Shown here: positions 1 to 5,373 of the stretch, piece after piece | Numbering within the stretch: the first letter of the stretch is position 1 | Layout: each line of letters starts with the position of its first letter | From: an uncultured Aliarcobacter sp. | GTDB lineage: Bacteria; Campylobacterota; Campylobacteria; Campylobacterales; Arcobacteraceae | DNA length: 5,373 nucleotides | Direction: 5' to 3' | NCBI GenBank assembly: GCA_947629065.1 | Contig: CANRCH010000117.1 | Span: 1 to 5,373, forward strand | Notes under the pieces: generated by a model | The model's database searches: none | What the model saw: the letters and a program-made list of their open reading frames with translations, nothing else | What the model was told of the DNA's origin: nothing | Made by a program: the position numbers and the translations under genes

Positions 1-319
1 CCTCCTCTTTTATAACCTTTGGTGCAGTTGTTTTTACATTTGCAAACAAAGATTTCAAATCAGGAGTTTTTTCGTTTGAATTTGATGCTGCTTTTTCAAT
101 AACCTCTGGTTGTTCAATAACTTTATCTACTTTTTTTTGAACCATTTTTTTCTCTGCAATCTCTTCTATCATATCAAGTTCAATTGCAGTTGTAGTTGGT
201 GTTATATTTATAATTTCTCTTGTTGGAGTCCAAATATAAAATATAACTAAAAAAGCGAATAGGAAGTAAACTGAAAAAGCAACAACACCTGAAATTATAA
301 ATGATGAACTACTATTCAT
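1..319 (-). CDS. TolA/TonB-like energy transducer, N-terminal part (cut by left window edge)
   Basis: I translated this by hand from the ATG at 319-317. It stays open for 106 codons to the window edge, so the C-terminus is missing. Residues 1-7 are short and serine-rich, 8-30 form one hydrophobic membrane span ending in Trp30, and from about 47 on comes a charged stretch rich in Lys, Glu and Pro (several Val/Ile-Glu pairs and EKK/QKK runs). This is the layout of TolA and TonB: an inner-membrane anchor, an extended periplasmic linker, then a C-terminal domain (not visible here). The start lies 2 bases after the tolR stop, and the nearby ATG overlapping the tolR end hits a stop after five codons. 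Position after tolQ and tolR favours a TolA role, passing the motor's work to TolB/Pal at the outer membrane. A TonB-type role is possible. The histidine expected in the membrane SxxxH motif appears to be alanine (Ser10, Ala14). Family assignment is moderately sure; the exact subtype is inference. Confidence 0.8.
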   Translation of the reverse strand, partial: MNSSSSFIISGVVAFSVYFLFAFLVIFYIWTPTREIINITPTTTAIELDMIEEIAEKKMVQKKVDKVIEQPEVIEKAASNSNEKTPDLKSLFANVKTTAPKVIKEE

Positions 320-321
320 AT

Positions 322-714
322 TTACCCATCAGTAACTAATGCAACTTTTAAAAAACCAGCTTCTTTAACTGATTTTAAAACAAACATAATATCATCATAT
401 TTTAACTCTTTATCAGCTCTTATATAAATTGGAGTTGTTTGATCTTTACCATTTGAAAATAGTAAAAAGTTATCAGGAAACTTCTCTATTTCAATTTTTT
501 GAACTTTATTTAAGCTTACTATTCTATCTTTTGTAATAATCAAATCAATTTTTTGCGTATCTTGAGCTTGCTGTGTTCTACTTCCTTTTGGAAGATTAAT
601 AGGCTCTTCAAACTCAATAACTGGAGCTGTAACCATTAAAATAGCTAATAATACCAACATAACATCAACTAAAGGAGTAATATTTAAATCTGGTTTTTGA
701 TTAAAATCATGCAC
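322..714 (-). CDS. tolR: TolR/ExbD-family proton-channel partner
   Basis: A 130-residue inner-membrane protein that, with TolQ, converts proton flow into mechanical work for the TolA-like protein. Residues 1-9 are a short cytoplasmic tail. The family motif LNITPLVDVMLVLLAILMV starts at 10 and forms the only membrane span, with Asp17 at the place of the essential proton-carrying aspartate (TolR Asp23, ExbD Asp25 in E. coli). The remainder is the periplasmic domain, ending in the usual IYIRADKELKYDDIM-type strand-helix and a final VALVTDG strand. The start codon is GTG at 714-712: no in-frame ATG lies nearby, the family's short tail fits it, and AAAAGGG lies 8 bases upstream. The gene begins 5 bases after the tolQ stop, so the two are probably translationally coupled. 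Sequence alone does not separate TolR from ExbD; the neighbours and synteny with tolB/pal-linked loci favour TolR. C. jejuni calls its equivalent exbD3. Confidence 0.92.
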   Translation of the reverse strand: MHDFNQKPDLNITPLVDVMLVLLAILMVTAPVIEFEEPINLPKGSRTQQAQDTQKIDLIITKDRIVSLNKVQKIEIEKFPDNFLLFSNGKDQTTPIYIRADKELKYDDIMFVLKSVKEAGFLKVALVTDG

Positions 715-719
715 TTTTA

Positions 720-1283
720 TTACCCTTTTGTTGCTATTAAAATTTCACTTTGAGCTTTTAAATAAATACTTAGCTCATATACTTTTCTTGAAAGTAATTG
801 ATGGAATGTATATGCAAATATAGCCACTAAAATACCAGCTGCTGTTGCTACAAGTGCTTCACTAATTGCTGGTGCAATAACTGAAAACGAAACTTTTGAT
901 TCGTTTGCAAACTTAGCAAATGACTCTAATATTCCTACAACTGTTCCAAATAATCCAATAAATGGCGAAGTTGATGCAATAATAGCTAACCAAGAAATTC
1001 CAACACTAGCATCTTTTATTATATTAATTTCACATGCATGTAATAACTCTCTTGAAGTTGAGTTACTTGAACATTTATTAAGTGCTGATAGTGGTGAGAA
1101 AACTGTATTTGCGGAAGTTAAAGATTCTAAAGATTTTTTTTCATTATTTAATAGAGTTCGTAGGGCAGCATTTCTATATAAATAAATCCAAAAAGTTATT
1201 ATTATATAAACTGACAATAGCGCTAAAACTATTAAAGTTATAGCGCTACTATTTGCCAAGTAATTTAGTAATGTAGTAATCAT
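720..1283 (-). CDS. tolQ: TolQ/ExbB/MotA-family proton-channel subunit
   Basis: A 187-residue polytopic inner-membrane protein, the ring-forming half of the TolQ-TolR motor. Three membrane spans are visible: about 14-36, about 95-119, and about 135-160. The second holds the family motif SPFIGLFGTVVGI and the third AISEALVATAAGI. Thr114 and Thr147 sit where the pore threonines of ExbB (148, 181) and TolQ (145, 178) lie. E. coli TolQ is about 230 residues; the shortfall is in the cytoplasmic loop between spans 1 and 2 (about 37-93) and the tail. The ATG start is 9 bases after the atpC stop. No good Shine-Dalgarno precedes it, only an A-rich stretch, so translation may depend on coupling to atpC. 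An A8 run encodes residues 48-50. TolQ is preferred over ExbB because of the following tolR and tolA-like genes; exbB is the alternative name used for the C. jejuni equivalent. Confidence 0.92.
   Translation of the reverse strand: MITTLLNYLANSSAITLIVLALLSVYIIITFWIYLYRNAALRTLLNNEKKSLESLTSANTVFSPLSALNKCSSNSTSRELLHACEINIIKDASVGISWLAIIASTSPFIGLFGTVVGILESFAKFANESKVSFSVIAPAISEALVATAAGILVAIFAYTFHQLLSRKVYELSIYLKAQSEILIATKG
723..729 (-). promoter_or_regulatory. Ribosome binding site for the GTG start of tolR
   Basis: The minus strand reads AAAAGGG inside the last codons of tolQ, 8 bases before the GTG at 714-712. It supports GTG as the true start, since no in-frame ATG lies nearby and the ATG at 710-708 is out of frame. 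Confidence 0.65.
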
Positions 1284-1292
1284 ATTTTGTTT

Positions 1293-1670
1293 TTAAGCGA
1301 AAGAGTTAATTCTTGCTTCAACTGCTGCCATAGAAACATTTGAATCTTTAACTGAATTTACAAGCTCTTTTGCTGCTTCAATATTTTTTGCAATCTCTGA
1401 ATCTTTTCCAGATGTTAATGCAATAGCTCCATCTGCTAGTACATCAACTGATTTTTCATCTACTTTCACATGTCCCCAGTTTATAGCAACAGCTTCTGTA
1501 GTATTTTCTAACTCAATAACTATAACACCAACAGTTAAAGTTGAAACAAGTGATGAGTGTCCTGGTAACACACCGAACTCTCCCTCTTTTCCAGGAAGAG
1601 TTACAGTTTTTACATCACCGTTAAAAATTGGTCCTGTTGGAGTAACTATTGATAATTTAATTTTATCCAT
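1293..1670 (-). CDS. atpC: ATP synthase F1 subunit epsilon
   Basis: A 125-residue cytoplasmic subunit of the rotor foot, which binds gamma and the c-ring and in many bacteria restrains ATP hydrolysis. Residues 1-84 form the N-terminal beta-sandwich, with the diagnostic LPGKEGEFGVLPGH at 25-38. Residues 88-125 form the C-terminal helical arm: helix 1 about 90-108, helix 2 only about 111-124. Against E. coli epsilon (about 139 residues) the sandwich is full length, but the second helix lacks roughly the last 11 residues, the part that inserts into the catalytic head. The segment matching the ATP-sensing (I/L)DxxRA motif is degenerate, with Lys95 where Arg is expected. An AAGG Shine-Dalgarno lies 7 bases before the ATG. 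The gap to atpD is 19 bases. It is the last ATP synthase gene of the cluster. Identity is secure; the effect of the short arm is inference. Confidence 0.97.
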   Translation of the reverse strand: MDKIKLSIVTPTGPIFNGDVKTVTLPGKEGEFGVLPGHSSLVSTLTVGVIVIELENTTEAVAINWGHVKVDEKSVDVLADGAIALTSGKDSEIAKNIEAAKELVNSVKDSNVSMAAVEARINSFA

Positions 1671-1677
1671 ATTTAGA

Positions 1678-1681
1678 CCTT
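1678..1681 (-). promoter_or_regulatory. Ribosome binding site of atpC
   Basis: AAGG on the minus strand, 7 bases before the atpC ATG, in the 19-base gap after atpD. It is a moderate Shine-Dalgarno and confirms the start at 1670. Confidence 0.6.
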
Positions 1682-1689
1682 AATGGTTA

Positions 1690-3084
<1,395 letters not shown>

Positions 3085-3093
3085 CTAGGCCTT

Positions 3094-3100
3094 CTCCTTA
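3094..3100 (-). promoter_or_regulatory. Strong ribosome binding site of atpD
   Basis: TAAGGAG on the minus strand, 9 bases before the atpD ATG, in the 22-base gap after atpG. It is the best match to the anti-Shine-Dalgarno in this window, which would suit a subunit needed in three copies per complex (inference). Confidence 0.7.
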
Positions 3101-3106
3101 TCTTAA

Positions 3107-3991
3107 TTATTTTAAAGCTTCAACACCACTGATAATCTCTATCAGCTCTGTTGTAATTGCAGCTTGTCTTGCTTTATTATACTCAACTGTTAAACTATTA
3201 ACTTTCTCTTTTGCATTTTTTGTAGCTGCTTCCATTGCTTGCATTCTAGCACTGTGTTCAGCTGCTAATGAATCAATTAAAGCATAATACATATTGAAAT
3301 CAATATATTTATCAGTTAATTCTCTTAAAACTTCGTCATCATCATCTGGTTCAATATTTAACATAGAACTAGCATCACTAATTTCAACTTTTTCTAAGCT
3401 AATTGGTAATAATTCTCTTACTCTAATCTCTTGAGTAAGCATATTTAAAAATCCGTTATATACAACAATAACTTTGTCCGTAATCTCATTTTTGAAATCT
3501 TCAACAGCACTATGAATAAAACCTGTAGCTCCTTCATAAGTTGGTGCAGAACTTAAATCACTTACTTTTTGCTCCAATGCTTGACCTTGGAATGTAAAGT
3601 AATCAACACCTTTTCTTCCAGCAGCTCTTAATCTTACTTTAGCACCTTTTGATTCATATTCACCAATAAGTTTACTAACAGTTTTAATTGTCGCCATATT
3701 AAAACCACCGCAAAGTCCTTTATCAGCAGTTACAAAAACAATATCAACTGTTTTTGGATTATCATTTTGAACAAATGCTCTACCAATATTTCCTTCATCC
3801 TGAACTTTGCTAACTCTTGCAGCAATATCAGTTAAAACTTCATTGATTTTCTTAGCATAACTTCTAGATTGCTCTGAAAGAGTTCTTGTTCTAGTAAGTT
3901 TAGCAGAAGAAACAAGCTTCATAGCTTTTGTAGTTTTTTCTGTATTTTTAACGCTACCAATTTTTAATTTTATCTCTTTTAAGTTAGCCAT
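3107..3991 (-). CDS. atpG: ATP synthase F1 subunit gamma (rotor shaft)
   Basis: A 294-residue subunit, close to the usual 285-295. It is the central stalk that turns inside the alpha/beta head and couples proton flow to catalysis. The N-terminal helix (about 2-56) includes the conserved TKAMKLVSSAKL at 21-32. The central globular domain includes VTADKGLCGGFN at 87-98. The C-terminal helix (about 240-290) has SLAAEHSARMQAMEAATKNA at 241-260 and the family signature ITTELIEIISG at 279-289. The two long helices pair as the coiled-coil shaft. A short acidic run DDDDE at 216-220 lies in the variable region before the C-terminal helix; such a surface loop commonly varies. The ATG at 3991 is preceded by AAGGA at a 7-base spacing and lies 10 bases after the atpA stop. 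There is no sign of the redox-regulated cysteine insertion of chloroplast gamma. Confidence 0.98.
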   Translation of the reverse strand: MANLKEIKLKIGSVKNTEKTTKAMKLVSSAKLTRTRTLSEQSRSYAKKINEVLTDIAARVSKVQDEGNIGRAFVQNDNPKTVDIVFVTADKGLCGGFNMATIKTVSKLIGEYESKGAKVRLRAAGRKGVDYFTFQGQALEQKVSDLSSAPTYEGATGFIHSAVEDFKNEITDKVIVVYNGFLNMLTQEIRVRELLPISLEKVEISDASSMLNIEPDDDDEVLRELTDKYIDFNMYYALIDSLAAEHSARMQAMEAATKNAKEKVNSLTVEYNKARQAAITTELIEIISGVEALK

Positions 3992-3998
3992 TGACTAA

Positions 3999-4003
3999 TC
4001 CTT
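3999..4003 (-). promoter_or_regulatory. Ribosome binding site of atpG, overlapping the atpA stop
   Basis: AAGGA on the minus strand, 7 bases before the atpG ATG. Its first two bases are also the last two of the atpA TAA stop (4004-4002), so ribosomes ending atpA finish on the atpG loading site. This suggests translational coupling. Confidence 0.65.
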
Positions 4004-5373
4004 AGTTTGCATTAAATACAGTTTTGAACTCTTCTAATGCAGCTTTTAATTGTGCTTCTGTATTATCATCAATTTTTTGACTTGTTTTAATTGCATCTAA
4101 AATATTTGAGTATTTTTGCTCAATAAATAGGTGTAGTTCATCTTCAAATCTAACTACATCTTTAACTGCAACATCATTTAAATAACCTTTTGTTCCAGCA
4201 TAAATGATTACAACTTGTTTTTCAATTACAAGTGGTTTATTAACACCTTGTTTTAAAACTTCAACCATTCTTTGTCCAAGTTCTAACTCTCTTCTTGTAG
4301 CCTCATCAAGATCTGAAGCAAATTGTGCAAATGCCTCAAGCTCTCTATATTGTGCAAGTGAAAGTTTTAGTGTTCCAGCAACTTGTTTAGTAGCTTTAAT
4401 TTGTGCAGCTCCTCCAACTCTTGAAACTGAAAGTCCTACGTTAATAGCTGGTCTAATCCCTGAGTTAAACAGGTTTGTTTCTAAGAAAATTTGTCCATCT
4501 GTAATAGAAATTACGTTTGTTGGAATATATGCAGCAACGTCTCCTGCTTGAGTTTCAATAATTGGTAATGCAGTCATAGACCCAGCACCTTTTTCATCAC
4601 TCATTTTTGCAGCTCTTTCAAGTAATCTTGAGTGTAGGTAGAATACGTCTCCTGGATATGCTTCTCTTCCTGGAGGTCTTCTTAAAATTAATGACATCTC
4701 TCTATATGCAACTGCATGTTTTGATAAATCATCATAAATAATAAGTGCGTGTTTACCATTATCTCTAAAGTATTCACCAATTGTAACACCTGCGTATGGT
4801 GCTAAGAATTGTAAAGTAGCAGAATCAGCAGCACTTGCATTTACAACAATTGTATAATCCATAGCACCTGCTTCTTCAAGTGTTCTTACAACTGAAGCTA
4901 CTGAAGATGATTTTTGTCCAATTGCAACATAGATACAAACAACATTCTCACCTTTTTGGTTAAGAATTGTATCAATAGCAACTGTAGTTTTACCTGTTTG
5001 TCTATCTCCAATAATAAGCTCTCTTTGCCCTCTTCCAATTGGAACAAGTGCATCAATTGCTTTAATACCAGTTTGTAGTGGCTCATGAACAGATTTTCTT
5101 GACATGATTCCAGGAGCTTTCTCCTCAACATATCTTCTTTCTGTTGCATTAATTGCACCTTTACCATCAATTGGTTCACCAAGAGCATTTACAACTCTTC
5201 CAACTAATGCTTCACCAACTGGCACTTCAAGAAGTTCTCCTAATCTTTTACAAGAAGTTCCCTCTCTTAATCCTTCTCCTTTTCCAAGAACAACGATACC
5301 AACAGAAGACTCTTCTAAGTTAGAAGCAAGACCTTTTTCACCATTTTCAAACTCTACAAGCTCACCAGCCATA
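4002..5373 (-). CDS. atpA: ATP synthase F1 subunit alpha, partial (N-terminus outside the window)
   Basis: 456 codons are visible from the right window edge to the stop. Bacterial alpha is about 500-513 residues, so roughly 47-49 N-terminal residues are missing, and the ATG at 5372-5370 is an internal methionine in the N-terminal barrel, not the start. Counting from it: Walker A GDRQTGKT at 122-129 (Lys128, Thr129), Walker B strand LIIYDDL at 210-216, the [20 protein letters not shown] segment at 231-250, and the arginine finger Arg318 in LSVSRVGG, which reaches into the neighbouring beta site. Alpha binds nucleotide but does not hydrolyse it, consistent with Gln in place of the catalytic glutamate (AIGQKSSS, Gln153). 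The C-terminal helical domain covers about 330-456. Three copies alternate with beta. The 10-base gap to atpG and the shared stop/Shine-Dalgarno indicate one operon. Genes for delta and b-type subunits probably lie upstream, outside the window. Confidence 0.98.
   Translation of the reverse strand, partial: MAGELVEFENGEKGLASNLEESSVGIVVLGKGEGLREGTSCKRLGELLEVPVGEALVGRVVNALGEPIDGKGAINATERRYVEEKAPGIMSRKSVHEPLQTGIKAIDALVPIGRGQRELIIGDRQTGKTTVAIDTILNQKGENVVCIYVAIGQKSSSVASVVRTLEEAGAMDYTIVVNASAADSATLQFLAPYAGVTIGEYFRDNGKHALIIYDDLSKHAVAYREMSLILRRPPGREAYPGDVFYLHSRLLERAAKMSDEKGAGSMTALPIIETQAGDVAAYIPTNVISITDGQIFLETNLFNSGIRPAINVGLSVSRVGGAAQIKATKQVAGTLKLSLAQYRELEAFAQFASDLDEATRRELELGQRMVEVLKQGVNKPLVIEKQVVIIYAGTKGYLNDVAVKDVVRFEDELHLFIEQKYSNILDAIKTSQKIDDNTEAQLKAALEEFKTVFNAN

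Noticed and set aside
708..710. ATG just inside tolR as an alternative start
   Set aside because: It is out of frame with tolR by one base, so it would not give the conserved ExbD/TolR protein.
1284..1292. Promoter or terminator between the ATP synthase and Tol genes
   Set aside because: The gap is only 9 bases, A-rich, with no inverted repeat or -10/-35 pair. A promoter inside atpC cannot be excluded by eye, but I saw no convincing one.
4204..4551. 115-codon open frame on the plus strand inside atpA
   Set aside because: It lies fully antisense to a conserved part of atpA, including the arginine finger region. It has no family resemblance that I can see and no convincing ribosome site; it is a shadow of the AT-rich codon use.
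4898..5188. 96-codon minus-strand open frame inside atpA
   Set aside because: It is a shifted reading of the conserved alpha Walker A region, low in complexity and without features of a real protein.
5370..5372. ATG at the right edge as the true start of atpA
   Set aside because: A start here would leave out about 48 residues of the conserved N-terminal region and barrel. The methionine fits an internal position, so the gene is simply cut by the window.

Overview
The window comes from an AT-rich bacterial chromosome. All the genes read leftward on the minus strand, and no credible gene lies on the plus strand. In transcription order (high to low coordinates) they are: F1 ATP synthase alpha (atpA, 5' end outside the window), gamma (atpG), beta (atpD), epsilon (atpC), a TolQ/ExbB-type proton-channel subunit, a TolR/ExbD-type partner, and the N-terminal part of a TolA/TonB-like energy-transducing protein that runs off the left edge. 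ATP synthase genes followed directly by a tolQ-tolR-tolA set is the order known from Campylobacterota. In Campylobacter jejuni, as I recall it, atpA-G-D-C is followed by exbB3, exbD3, a TonB/TolA-like gene, tolB and pal. The order, the AT-rich codon use and the short epsilon subunit suggest Campylobacterota, possibly an Arcobacter relative. The genus is an inference.

Right part (about 1690-5373): alpha and beta carry intact nucleotide-binding motifs (Walker A, Walker B, the catalytic glutamate in beta, the arginine finger in alpha). Gamma has its paired N- and C-terminal helices, so the catalytic head and rotor shaft look functional. Epsilon (1293-1670) has a full N-terminal sandwich but a shortened C-terminal helical arm, which may weaken epsilon-type inhibition of ATP hydrolysis. 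Subunits a, c, b, b' and delta are not here. Delta and the b subunits would be expected just upstream of atpA.

Left part (1-1283): three inner-membrane proteins form the energised half of a Tol (or Ton) system. TolQ and TolR form a proton-driven motor, and the TolA-like protein would pass its work across the periplasm, most likely to TolB and Pal if those genes follow outside the window.

The gaps between genes are 10, 22, 19, 9, 5 and 2 bases, with no room for a promoter or a hairpin terminator. The window therefore looks like one stretch of a single polycistronic transcript joining a producer of ATP from proton-motive force to a consumer of that force. No stretch over 25 bases lacks a gene. 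I found no RNA gene, mobile element, CRISPR array or long repeat. This is a conserved housekeeping region. The points worth a second look are small: missing or changed motif residues, start-codon choice and adenine tracts.
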